Source of the DNA: Tillandsia leiboldiana
Taxonomy: Eukaryota > Streptophyta > Magnoliopsida > Poales > Bromeliaceae
DNA: 64,000 bases
Reading direction: 5' to 3'
NCBI GenBank assembly: GCA_029204045.2
Contig: CM055072.1
Location: 7,752,854-7,816,853, forward strand
How positions within the stretch are numbered: position 1 is the stretch's first letter; each line of letters opens with the position of its first letter. Of this stretch, positions 10,963-21,599 are shown in pieces. Made by a program: the position numbers and the translations under genes. Under the pieces are notes generated by a model. The model was not told the DNA's origin. It saw only the letters and a list, made by a program, of their open reading frames with translations, and searched no databases.

Positions 10963-13584
10963 TGTCACGCCCCGGGAGTTCAAATCGCGCGGAAGAGGAG
11001 CCACCGATGCCCCTGAATCAGCCACATATTTTTTTTTTGTAAATCGTTACTCCCCGGCGCGTGCCCAGACCCGCCGCATACACAAATTCGCTCTGCAAAT
11101 GGGCAGAGTCTCCTTTGTATATGCACGGCGTCTCAACTACAAAGTGTCTCACAAGGCGTAGCACGCCCAATCTCTAACCACATCAGTTGGGGTCTCGTAC
11201 ACATACAACCAAACAATACACAGGATACCCTAGCATTCACTTAGAGCATAGAGGCCGGTGTTTTGAAAGGATAAATAATCACAAGGTTTTGAAAGCGGCA
11301 TCCACACGACGCCATCGTTTATGAAAACAGTTCGCAAACACATAAATCCCATAAGGTTTGTAAAGCTCGGTGCCCACTCGACACCCATGTTTTAAAAGTA
11401 GTTTTCGCAATCGGTTTTCTTTGCTTTCCATCGTTCAAAACGGCCAAGTAAGAGAGAACGTAGAATTCATTCAATTATCCAAAAGGAAAGAAAAGGCAAC
11501 ATCCACTTCGACCCCACGGGGGTGTCGCAATCCACAACTAGCTACCATGAATAATAAAAGGAAAAGGGAAAGAAGAGTCACTGTATCTGAAGTCACCCAA
11601 AAATCAGATCAGCACCCTCGCGTCCTCACCGGCGCCCTAGCACTCGCCCCTGGACGAACCTGTCACGGAGTGGGAAGTCAGTGACCAGAAATAGCATGAT
11701 AAGCGTAGTAAACAAAGATAAGGCAAACCACAAACACCGGAGCAACTATCCCTCCCATGCATCTTCCACCATAACCACACCCTGTATCAATACGACATCG
11801 GGCACCTTCCCCGATGCCCACCGCCGAGCACCTGCCTCGCAAAACAACATCGGGCACCTTCCCCGATGCCCACCGCCGAGCACCTGCCTCGGCCGCCGAG
11901 CACCTGCCTCGACATCACCGCTCACACCCCCCACCCATGGGGGCCCCCATTCCTAACGCCACCGCCGCGTGGGGTACACGGGTCAACGTACCACTTTTCC
12001 GGAAAAGCACACCCTTGCGGTGGCCAAACCGCGGGTGTGCGTGTAGCAAATTTGAGCCTCAGATTGACATTAAGTACCATAACATAACATAACAGGGTTA
12101 GTGCATAAACAGAAGGAGACTGACAATTCCACCTTGCCCCAACATGCTATTTCTAACAGTTAAACCCCATTCCCGAAATCCCCGGGAACGTACCCACCTT
12201 GTGTGCGTCGTCCTGCGTTCGTCCAGTCCGCGTCTGTGCTCCAGTCGCCAACAGCGTCCCGCACTCCTGAAGGAACATAGGCAAGTCGAGACTTAGAAGT
12301 CCGAAACTTACAACGACTCCCAACAGCGTGCGGCGGAGTTCTTCGCACGGCACCGGCCCGTGCGACGAACATTCTGCCTGGGCGCAGCCCCGCGCGGCAC
12401 CAGCCCGCGCGGGCGCCCCTCCTGCGGGCGGCCCCGCGCGGCCGAGCGCCGCGCGGGCGCGCTGCCTGCGGTGCGGGGCGACCCCGCGCGGCACCAGCCC
12501 GCGCGGGCGCCCCTCCTGCGGGCGGCCCCGCGCGGCCGAGCGCCGCGCGGGCGCGCTGCCCGCGGTGCGGGCGACCCCGCGCGGCACCAGCCCGCGCGGG
12601 CGCCCCTCCTGCGGGCGGCCCCGCGCGGCCGAGCGCCGCGCGGGCGCGCTGCCCGCGGTGCGGGGCGACCCCGCGCGGCACCAGCCCGCGCGGGCGCCCC
12701 TCCTGCGGGCGGCCCCGCGCGGCCAAGCGCCGCGCGGGCGCGCCTGCCCGCGGTGCGGGGCGACCCCGCGCGGCACCAGCCCGCGCGGGCGCCCCTCCTG
12801 CGGGCGGCCCCGCGCGGCCGAGCGCCGCGCGGGCGCGCTGCCCGCAGTGCGGGGCGACCCCGCGCGGCACCAGCCCGCGCGGGCGCCCCTCCTGCGGGCG
12901 GCCCCGCGCGGCCGAGCGCCGCGCGGGCGCGCCGCCCGCGGTGCGGGGCGACCCCGCACGGCACCAGCCCGCGCGGGCGCCCCTCCTGCGGGCGGCCCCC
13001 GCGCGGCCGAGCGCCGCGCGGGCGCGCGGCCCGCGGTGCGCGATGGCGCCGGCCCTCCTCCCTCCTCGTGACCAACAAAAGGAAAAAGGGAAAGCTTCCC
13101 CTGAACGAAACGCATCCGACTCACCTCGATGTGCGAAAGAGGAGGAAAGAGAGGGATCGTCCGCTTGCCTCCACCGGTCCACCCTTGCGGTGTGCTTGGT
13201 CACTCTTTGCCGGCGGCTACGAGGGAGGAAGAAAAAGAAAAGAGGCGGCCACCAAAAGAAAATAAGAGGAACCCTAATCCTCTTTCCCACACGGCCATAT
13301 AAATACTAAAAAGGATTAGGGTTTACCTTAAAAGGTGTGCGTGCTGCCAACACGGATCCCGAGGCGTCTAAGGGGGACCCCAACTTCGAGAATTAATTCC
13401 GGTCAGACCGGGAGTCGGAAAAATAAACCGATCGCGCCCACGCGCTCTGTTCCGCGAGCTCTACCGCCTATAATTATTTGCGGGCCCCGACGGTCTGTCC
13501 GGAAAAACACCAAAAATGAGGCCCCCGGTCAGGCATTACAAGAAGAGGGTGACCAGAAGGGTTAAGGAAAAGCCGGGTCTTACA
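10963..13584 (-). repeat. E2 right LTR (5' LTR of the element)
   Basis: Copy of 3267-5887. I noticed single-base differences at about 11227 (TAT/TAC), in CCCGAACG/CCTGAACG, GTGTGAAAG/GTGCGAAAG, GCTCCGTT/GCTCTGTT and CCTAAAATT/CCTATAATT, plus several inside the GC-rich array. It is followed inward (lower coordinates) by the primer site, so it is the promoter-bearing LTR. Confidence 0.93.
12397..13042. repeat. 94-bp GC-rich tandem array in E2 right LTR, seven copies
   Basis: Units start at 12397, 12491, 12584, 12678, 12773, 12867 and 12961. Copy number equals that of the left LTR, but the 95-bp unit has a different inserted base, so small changes accumulated after insertion or are sequencing errors in a difficult GC tract. 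Confidence 0.94.
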
Positions 13585-13747
13585 GCTTGGCCGCCTCCTC
13601 CTGGCGCCGCAATGCCTCTGACATCTGGGCCACCCGGGCCCTCAACTCGTGAACCTCTCCCTGCTCGGTATGCTCAGCCTCCTGCCGCTCGGGCTCCTCA
13701 TCTACGGCTGGATGTGCCCTCGTCGTCACTCGACGTCTCAGAGGCAT
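13585..13747 (-). pseudogene. E1 gag, N-terminal piece separated by the E2 insertion
   Basis: The ATG at 13747 opens a minus-strand frame beginning MPLRRRVTTRAH, followed by a basic stretch and a Glu/Gln/Arg-rich segment predicted to be coiled coil. It runs into the E2 boundary at 13585. The first five bases (GCTTG, 13585-13589) are the target duplication shared with 3262-3266. After removing E2 and one copy of this duplication the frame continues in phase into the KRQEE heptads of the gag piece below 3266. A degenerate relative of the same start is found in E4 at 42675, which supports the start codon choice. Confidence 0.85.
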
Positions 13748-14021
13748 CGTAGATCCTGCAATCAAAACCAAACGTCAGGACCAAGAATCGCTCAACCCAA
13801 TCAAACGAGAGTCTATACATGTTACTCGTTCCAAAGTGTGATGTCGTCTGCAGCCGACATGACCCTTTAGAGAAATAACATGCAAAATTACTCACCCCAA
13901 TCCCCTGGGAGAGTTACAACTCAATCGGGACTCTCGTTACAGTCATGTCTCTCCGACAGTCATCCTATTGTCCAACCAGAATAGCCTAGGGTCTCTAAGT
14001 CCTCAACGACCTATTAACCTA

Positions 14022-14034
14022 GGCTCTGATACCA
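14022..14034 (-). promoter_or_regulatory. E1 primer binding site for initiator Met tRNA
   Basis: On the minus strand reads TGGTATCAGAGCC, complementary to the initiator Met tRNA 3' end, seven bases inside the LTR edge at 14042. The region 13748-14021 is the E1 5' leader between this site and the gag ATG; nothing else was recognised in it. Confidence 0.9.
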
Positions 14035-14041
14035 CCTAATC

Positions 14042-14243
14042 TGTCACGCCCCGGGGTCGAAACTGCGACCCGGGCTCGCTAACAGATCCGCCATCTGTAC
14101 GGAAACTGCCGTACAGACGAAGCGTCTACCCTGCAAATAAATCTATAGCTAACAGATATCAGAGCAAAAGTAAGTATATGCTAGAGAAAGGAAACTGAAC
14201 CTCTGTAGACAAGTAAAATCCAAAATACAGCTATAACTAAAGA
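14042..14243 (-). repeat. E1 right LTR, inner fragment
   Basis: Begins TGTCACGCCCCGGGGTCGAA directly after the E1 primer site and matches the start of the E4 LTRs at 35388 and 42973. It is cut at 14243 by E3; the target duplication AAAGA is 14239-14243. The rest of this LTR resumes at 25968. Confidence 0.9.
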
Positions 14244-15041
14244 TGTAGTGAACCGGGATTTCGGTATATAAATAAATGTAAATAAAATAGTATGAAATGC
14301 TATTTTATTGAATTTATTGAGGTAAAGGATGACCTGGAAACGAATTGGGCCCAAATCGGGATTAGAATGTGAGATCTTGAATCTTACATAAGAAAGTGGG
14401 CCCAGCTTGTAAGTGGAAAATTCACAGTTTCGGAAAATTCCGAGAAAATTACGGGAGCTCCGTAAATGTGTTTTAAGGCCACAGTAGAAGTTTCGCGTTG
14501 ATCGGACACCCGGATAAAGAAAACGGGCTCCGCCAGCGAATTCAAATATAGTAGGACTTTTGGTAACCCAAAGAGGGTCCAAACTGAAAAGTTAAGTACC
14601 AGGAGGTAAATTAAGTTAAACTGTGGCTGCCCCTCAAATTTGAGCGAAAACGGGCGAGAAACGGGCAAGAACGGACGAAAACGGGCGAAACTGGGCTTGG
14701 GCCCAAGTTTCGGGCGCCCGAAAATGAGTTCCGGGCGCCCGGAAAGTACTGTAGCAAACCGGTTTTTGAGGGCTGCAGCGAACCGGAAGGTACTGTAGCG
14801 AACCCGGTTCACTGTAGCAGCCCGGTCCGGACTTCGATGCGCCCGAAAGTTACTGTAGCGCGCCCGAAAGTTACTGTTGGCACGGATCCCGAGGCAGTGG
14901 CACAGATCCCGAGGCAGTTGGCACGGATCCTGAGGCAGCGGGCGCGAATACCGAGACACGGGCGCGAATCCCGAGGCAAGCTTTTCGCGCGCTGTGCGCT
15001 ATGGCGCGCGGCCCGAGGCACGGGTAGTAGGTGAGGAGCGC

Positions 15042-15312
15042 CACGTGGCGCTTCCTCATTGGTCGTCCTGACCGAGGGAGCGTGGGCGTGCGCGGGGAAG
15101 GTGTGGCGGGCCTGTCGCGGTGTCAGCAGGGGAGGCCACGTGTCGGCCTCCCATTGGTCGGTCAGCGCGACGCGACGCGCTGACGCGACGCAACGCTGCG
15201 GCCCGGCGTCAGAGCAGGCATGGGTGCGGTCCACGTGGCGGCCAACGATTGGTCGCCGCTGTTCGTTGGTCGCGGTGCACGGGTCCATGGACAGGTGTCA
15301 CCTCATCGTTGG
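15042..15312 (+). promoter_or_regulatory. E3 left LTR promoter modules: G-box plus inverted CCAAT box, four copies
   Basis: CACGTG starts at 15042, 15137 and 15232 and CAGGTG at 15292; ATTGG (or GTTGG for the last) starts exactly 16 bases later each time, at 15058, 15153, 15248 and 15308. The first three modules are exactly 95 bp apart. CACGTG is the plant G-box, bound by bZIP and bHLH factors; ATTGG is an inverted CCAAT box, bound by NF-Y. They lie 130-400 bp upstream of the TATA-like site, as expected for an LTR enhancer; function is inferred. Confidence 0.65.
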
Positions 15313-15440
15313 CCGAGCGGTGCTGACGTGGCGCCCAGCTGGCGCTGCATGGACGCGTGGACCGCGACGGGCCGGTTACCGTAGCCGCCCGGAAATTTTC
15401 GAGCGCCCGAAATGATGCGCCCGAAAGTCCGAAAATGGCC

Positions 15441-15447
15441 TATAAAG
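15441..15447 (+). promoter_or_regulatory. TATA-like box of the E3 left LTR
   Basis: GGCCTATAAAGGCCCG, a TATAAAG inside a GGCC/GGCC palindrome, downstream of the G-box modules and upstream of a pyrimidine-rich stretch. The same sequence occurs at 22181 and again at 22414 in the right LTR. Confidence 0.6.
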
Positions 15448-15501
15448 GCCCGAAACGGCTCCTTTTTCCCCTTTTTTTTTTCCCTTTTTGGCTTCACCCG
15501 A

Positions 15502-16062
15502 GCACCGTTTTGCGTGCAACGTTGAGAAAAGAACCTGCACCGTTTTGCTGCCAATGCGAGGTATGTGCTCCGTTTTGCGTGCAGGTTGGACTAACGGGCA
15601 CCGTTTTGCGTGCAGACTCTAATAATGCATCTCGTTTTACGTGAAGGGCCGAAAAATATGCACCGTTTTGCATGCAACCCTACAGTAGAGTGTGCACCGT
15701 TTTGCGTGCCAATACGGGGTATGTGCTCCGTTTTGCGTGCGGGTTGGACTAATGCGCGCAGTTTCACCTGTAGAATCTAATGGTTTGCATCATTTTTCGT
15801 GCAGGGCTAGGGAAAAATCTGCACCATTTTGCGTGCAACCGTATAGTCAGACGTGCACCGTTTTGCGTGCAGATTCGAGGTACGTGCACCACTTCGCGTG
15901 CAGTTCGTGTTGTCGCGCACAGTTTTGCGTGCCGACCTTAATACGTGCATCGTTTCTCGTGCAGAGTCAGAAAAGATGTGCACCGTTTTGCGTGCAACCT
16001 TAAGAGAAGCATGCTCCGTTTTATGCGCAAACTCAAGGGATGTGCACCGTTTGGCGTGCAAG
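15502..16062 (+). repeat. About 32-bp degenerate repeat array with TGCAC...GTGCA cores, 18 units (E3 left LTR)
   Basis: A 16-bp core GCACCGTTTTGCGTGC recurs about every 32 bp (28-35) from 15502 to about 16044, separated by unlike 12-19 bp stretches. Cores vary mainly in the middle; many retain the TGCAC and GTGCA inverted arms. The matching array in the right LTR runs from about 22750 to 23408. Confidence 0.85.
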
Positions 16063-16092
16063 CTCGAGGAAACAAGTGGAATCGCGTGGAGA

Positions 16093-18108
16093 CCAATTGC
16101 AAGTGTCTACAAGCAATTGGGTGCATCACAAGGTGGGGAATTCTGCCGAAATTGGGTGACCTCTCCCCTTGCTCCCTTGCTTTTCGATTCGAAGCATGAT
16201 AGTAGCCTGTTAGAGGCGTTAGGTAATTATGATTATGATTGCCTGTGTAGATGGATTCAGATGAAAAAGAGCAACTGTTGGTTGCCAGAGATAGTGGAAT
16301 AGTTGTGCATGTGCAAAGAGACACAGAGAAAAAGTGCAACTGTTGGTTGCCAAAGATATATGATGAATATGCATGCGTAGAGATAATTGTTATTTTATGA
16401 ATGAGATTAAAATAATTACATGCATGAAAATGATTAGCTATTCATGATTGTGAGCATGTTAGGGTATAACCTTAGGAATCGCGTGACATAAGGGAACAAC
16501 AGTTGTTGGTAGTAAGACTAGGAGAAAACCTAGTATAGGGGTTTGACGAGTGACATCAACTTAGGAGTTATCCTAGGGAGGACGAGTGGCATGGTCTTAG
16601 GTGATAACCTAAGGACACTGGATAGAGTGATCAACATAGAGTCAAAGAACTCTAGGATGTATATGACATGGGACTTAGGTAAAGGAAACCTAAGGAGAGC
16701 TAGTGATCAGCATAGAGTCAGGGAACTCTAGGATGTATATGACATGGAACTTAGGTAAAGAGAACCTAAGGTGAACTAGTGATCAGTATAGAGTCGAGGA
16801 ACTCTAGGACAAGTATAATATGGAACTTAGGTAAAGGGAACCTAAGTTGAGCTAGAAGAATTTAAACTCACAGACAGAAAAATAGAGTCAAGTTGACTCT
16901 AGGATTCAGTAAGGAATCAAGAGAATGAAAAAATGGATCAAGGGTGGAGACATGAAAGGAAAAACAGGAAATTAGAGTCGATGTAACTCTAAGATAATAG
17001 TGGAACATGAAATTAGAGTCAGTGTAACTCTAAGTTAATAGTGGAACAGGAAAATAGAGTTAAGTTAACTCTAGGATTCAACGAGGAATCAGGAAAGTGG
17101 GATAAGATCCCAAGGTTAAAGAGTTGATCAAATATAACCCTAGAAAGTCATAGGGTGTCTGGGCAAATGGACAATAACTTTAACTTCAATTTGAGTTAAA
17201 TAAATGAAGGTGAAATGTTTAAGAGTCCAGGAGACTCTCTAATTATCCTTATGGCAAGACCTAGGATAAGAGGTAATAAATGCAAAAGGTAAAGTTTAAT
17301 AGCAAGCTAAAAGCGGCTAAAAGAGCATATCGGGAATGTAAATGGCGCCTTCGAATTTGAGACTCGTCATTATGGAGCAGGACTCCCTGGGCAGTGACCC
17401 GTCGGACGAGGTACTTTCGAAAGGCTAAAAGTGAAAGTAAAGAGCTAAATGCTTAAAGAAAGAGATTGCCAGTGGCAAAAAGGGAGCTACAAGCTCGTAT
17501 AAGACTGAAAAGCAAGTGTTAAGAGCAAAGAGGCCAAGTGCTAAAGTAAAAGAGAAAGAAAAGAGAAAGAAAAGAAAAGAGAAAGAAAAGAGAAGAAAAG
17601 AAAAAGATAAAATGGGCGTACCTCCGGGGGCGAACGTACAACTGTCGGAGTTGGACAGGGTCCCTCTCCCGGGCAGCGACCCGTATGACAGGTTCTAGAG
17701 TACTCTTGTCAGAGTTGGGCAGTGACCCTATCGGGCAGTGTCCCGTATGACAAGTCCCCCCGGCAGGATGGGGTAACACTTGCGAGTGTTATCGGCAACC
17801 TTAGAAATCTTATCTGATAGTAGCAGGACTACCGGGCTGGGGCCCGTTGGATAAGAATTTCTGAGGGTTAACTTAAATTAAACCACCGTAGGGTAAAGAA
17901 TAAGAAGAACAGAGAGTGGCCAAGGTGGCTGGGTTAGGGTAACCCAGTATACAGCGGCTTAGTGGCCGAGTTGGTGGTTAGTTGCCTAGTTTGGCTAGAC
18001 AGAGTAGTGATGGATTGGTGAGTATACACAGATAGTGTAGTGGCCAGTATATACATAGTAGCATTATGATATTGAGGATTTTAATTTCCTAGCACTATTA
18101 TTAGTGCT
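16093..18108 (+). repeat. Palindrome-rich tract of the E3 left LTR
   Basis: At least 25 short inverted repeats occur in series, for example arms CCAATTGC/GCAATTGG at 16093-16120, ACTAGG/CCTAGT at 16517-16534, CTTAGGT/ACCTAAG at 16596-16613, 16674-16694, 16750-16770 and 16826-16846, TAGAGTCAA/TTGACTCTA at 16883-16901, AGAGTC/GACTCT at 17222-17238, AACACT/AGTGTT at 17775-17790 and TGGGTTA/TAACCCA at 17930-17946. The right copy is at 23441-25428. Confidence 0.75.
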
Positions 18109-18654
18109 TCCATTGGACCAAGTGGTGTAGGACACTTTATCTCGGTGGTTGAACCCACTGGGAACTATGTCGTAGTTCTCACACCCCTTGGGTGACTCCC
18201 CCCCACAGGTTCAGGTATGGATGCAGCGATCGCGACGGTTCAGAGGCAGACGGCGAGGTATACGACAGGGGCAAGGGCCCAGCAGCATAGAGACCTAGAG
18301 GGTCTAGCAGAGGTATCCCATTTTTATATTTCTTGAGTGAACCTTGTATGGTGAGGAAATGATGTAAAAGAATTGTAATAATTTTATTGGCAAGTTCAAA
18401 GATGTAAAGTGTAATAAAGTAATGCGTGGTTCACTCTTGTATGCTTTCATTTCCGCTTTAACTGTTGTTATTGAATGAAAGTTTTAATTTGTAGTGATTT
18501 TTAGTACTCTGATATTGAGCTTCCGCATACACTTGTTGTGTTATTATGGATGTTACCGTTCCTTTCGGGTAGGAAAAGGTCTTACCCGATTGGCGGGTCT
18601 GTTGGCGTGCCCGAACCGTACAAATTGGCGGACTCGGGGCGTGACAGATTAGAG

Positions 18655-18667
18655 TGGTATCTGAGCC
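18655..18667 (+). promoter_or_regulatory. E3 primer binding site
   Basis: TGGTATCTGAGCC, initiator Met type with one mismatch (T for A at the eighth base), eight bases after the left LTR end. Confidence 0.85.
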
Positions 18668-20781
18668 TAGGAATAGTCCTAGGTGGTTAGCAACCTTAGG
18701 GAGACCCTAGGGATTAGCACGAGAGAGTGTGTCGATTATTAGGCGAAAGTATTCAATTTGTTATTGTTGTTCCCAAAAAGGATGTTGGGACTGATCGAGG
18801 GCGACGAGCTTCCATTCTTCGGATATTACGTTGGCGGCCGACAACGTAATGTTGGAGATGAAAAGGAGTACCCTCCTATACTTTCGCATGATTGGAGTCG
18901 ACGAGCCTTTTTGTCGGTATGTAGACTGCGCGTTGCTCAAATGGCTAAATTTGGGCTAGTTGTTTCGTTGTGGTGTGCACATTGGCGATAACACCACATA
19001 GAGAAACACGCCTGTTTCGACTCGAGTCACGAGAGGGCTCGGGGTCAAACGACGGACACGAGTTACGGTAGCAGGTGGCCGCACTTATTGGTGTGGTCCA
19101 GCAGCAGATCAAGCTTCTTGCCGCTAGACGGGGACTTCCCGCCGACAGGCAGACAGATTCCGACGCCTAAAGGTGGCGTCAAGGTGACAGTCGAAGCATA
19201 TCAATAGGCTCCAGTGGCTGATATCGCAGCTAGCTGAGGCTGTACAGATGACGCGTGAGTATACGGCGTCGCTGCCTGTTGGGGCGACTGTAGAGCGGGT
19301 GGCAGTGGCCGCCGAGCTTTTGTCGGCGCACCCCGCACCTTCAGCAAAGAGTGTTATAAGTTTGTGTCAGCTAATTTGCTGGCAAAGTATGGTTGGAAAG
19401 GTCCAGTGAGAGACCGACTCACGGAACGCTGGCAATCGTTATGTGCAAGAACCAGGTAAATATGTCCTAAGGGTTAGGGCAAGAAAGATTTACAAGCCTA
19501 GAGTAGGCTTCAAGATGCGTGGATCTCTCGATAGAGCGGGAGTTTACTGGCGCCGTTCTGATGAATGGGTGTAATGGCAAGGATTGCCACCGCAGGATTT
19601 GAGTATTAATCACCAGGATGGTGAACTATTATTGTGGTGCCTCGACCCAGTTGGGAGAGTGCACAAGAGCCGTAGGGGTACGTAAGCGAATTGCTTAACG
19701 CTGGATTTTCTGCGAGTTAGCATGGGGGCGTAGGACGCCCAATTGTTTGGGTGCTCATGGAGCACAAGTATTGTTTAGCCAGAGAGAGCTGATTAGGTGG
19801 CATAGTAGCCTTTGCCCAGTGTGGCCAGAGTTGATAGAGAGTTTCGGGTCGTGGATTGACGACTGGTTATTTGGCTTTGCTCAGTGAGCATAGTGGTCGC
19901 GTGGCGACGATTAGCGGGTTCGCTTGGGGACGATCCGTGCCTGGACCATGTTTGTGGACTGTGGGCCTGTAGCCCAGTGGGCAGGCGCAGTCGGCTGTGA
20001 GAGACAGCGGCCCGAGACCTGATGGCGGGGCATGATAGAGATTTGGTCGGGACAGTAATCCGAGCGATGACCCGGGAACGTGGAATGCCACGTGTGAGCA
20101 TTGAGGCTATTAGTACACTGAGATTAGTACACTGAGAGTGTGATGTGACCAGGCCATAGAGCTAGTGGTGATTGAGGTACTGTAGCTCCTAGTGGGAGTG
20201 TTGGTGTAGTAATCCTAAGTGAGGATCTACCCGTATGACGATTGGGTCTGTGTGCTAGTGAGAGCCATTATACAGAGTTGGATTAGTTTTGGGCTATAGG
20301 CCCTATTGGACCGTGGTCTGTGAACCTATTAGTAGTCCGAGATGTCGGGGTAACTGATAACCCGTGGACTTAGAGCGCTAGCAGCGTGTGAGATAGTTGA
20401 GGACTTGTGGATTGGCCTTTGCCCTCCACATTAGGCAGCGGAGTGACCGAAAAATGCGGTAAATGTAACTAGTTGCAGATGCAACCTCGTTGTGAAAGAT
20501 AAAATGACCGCGGAATTTAAAGTGAAGATTTCGCAAGAAGAGACTTCGCCATTTGTGGCAATTGAGAGGGAGCAACTGCTCAAATGTGTCTCTCACCTAC
20601 TTGGTGAAAATGGCCAGACACCAGGTCTGAGTTTGTCCCGGAGTTGAGATAGGGATCCACGAATGGGCTGCTCGTGTAATTGTTGGGCGAGCAGGCAATG
20701 TGATGCCAGTCACGAGGTTCAGTGAGCCCAGTAGTGAGGGCAAGTTTCCCCCTCTTGATCAAGTAGGAGTCGAGATGTGAC
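18668..20781 (+). pseudogene. E3 internal region, essentially non-coding, faint gag-like remnant
   Basis: No long frame and no protease, RT, RNase H or integrase motif was found on either strand. A stretch near 19075-19166 reads as VAALIGVVQQQIKLLAARRG in one frame, resembling the N-terminal helical part of plant gypsy Gag; 19220-19350 gives a second gag-like stretch. These suggest descent from a coding element. The remainder is unassigned. Confidence 0.45.
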
Positions 20782-20821
20782 TCAAGTTTTGAGGACGAAA
20801 CTTATTTTAAGGGGGGTAGAA
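20782..20821 (+). other. E3 pre-LTR hairpin and polypurine tract
   Basis: Arms AAGTTTTG and CGAAACTT around AGGA (starting at 20784, with one G-U pair) are followed by AAGGGGGGTAGA, a polypurine tract ending at the right LTR start (20822). The tract primes plus-strand DNA synthesis in LTR elements. Confidence 0.8.
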
Positions 20822-21599
20822 TGTAGTGAACCGGGATTTCGGTATATAAATAAATGTAAATAAAATGGTATGAAATGCTATTTTATTGAATTTATTGAGG
20901 TAAAGGATGACCTGGAAACGAATTGGGCCCAAATCGGGATTAGAATGTGAGATCTTGAATCTTACATGAGAAAGTGGGCCCAGATTGTAAGTGGAAAATT
21001 CACAGTTTCGAAAAATTCTGAGAAAATTACGGGAGCTCCGTAAATGTGTTTTAATGCCACAGTGGAAGTTTCGCGTTGATCGGACACCCGGATAGAGAGA
21101 ACGGGCCCCGCCAGCGAATTCAAATATAGTGGGACTTTTGGTAACCCAAAGAGGGTCCAAACTAAAAAGTTAAGTACCGGGAGGTAAATTAAGTTAAACT
21201 GTGGCTGCCCATCAAATTTGAGCGAAAACAGGCGAGAAACGGGCAAGAACGGACGAAAACGGGTGAAACTGGGCTTGGGCCCAAGTTTCGGGCGCCCGAA
21301 AATGAGTTCCGGGCACCCGGAAAGTACTGTAGCAAACCGGTTTTTGAGGGCTGCAGCGAACCGGAAGGTACTGTAGCGAACCCGGTTCACTGTAGCAGCC
21401 CGGTCCGGACTTCGATGCGCCCGAAAGTTACTGTAGCGCGCCCGAAAGTTACTGTTGGCACGGATCCCGAGGCAGTGGCACGGATCCCGAGGCAGTTGGC
21501 ACGGATCCCGAGGCGGCGGGCGCGAATCCCGAGGCAAGCTTTTCGCGCGCTGCGCGCTGTGGCGCGCAGCCCGAGGCGCGCGTAGTAGGTGAGGAGTGC

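Larger units (their letters stand above)
3267..13584 (-). mobile_element. E2: complete, apparently autonomous Tekay-like chromovirus, minus strand
   Basis: A full-length Ty3/gypsy element of 10,318 bp bounded by the 5-bp target duplication GCTTG (3262-3266 and 13585-13589), inserted in the gag of E1. LTRs are 3267-5887 (2621 bp) and 10963-13584 (2622 bp); in minus orientation they begin TGTAAGACCCGGC and end CGGGGCGTGACA. The primer site is at 10942-10954. The internal region holds one uninterrupted ORF (5924-10717). The two LTRs differ at only a handful of positions outside a GC-rich tandem array, so the insertion is recent. It is the only element in the window that could supply all proteins for transposition. 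Confidence 0.95.
14244..18646 (+). repeat. E3 left (5') LTR
   Basis: In order: four CACGTG-N10-RTTGG type modules (15042-15312, the last with a mutated CAGGTG), a TATA-like TATAAAG at 15441, an 18-unit array of about 32 bp (15502-16060), and a 2-kb palindrome-rich tract (16093-18108) that includes an AG-rich stretch (17545-17612). Compared with the right LTR it lacks about 0.6 kb after 15500, explained by loss between a CGAGC and an ACCGTTTTGC site. No coding potential seen. Confidence 0.9.

Noticed and set aside
15807..16061. Repeat protein with ARKTVH-type units on the minus strand
   Set aside because: The units are the translation of the 32-bp DNA array; the frame is broken by spacer length changes and starts or stops differ between LTR copies.
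15502..16062. CRISPR-like layout of repeats and spacers
   Set aside because: Cores are degenerate, spacing varies, the sequence is in a plant LTR with a second diverged copy in the partner LTR, and no cas genes are present.
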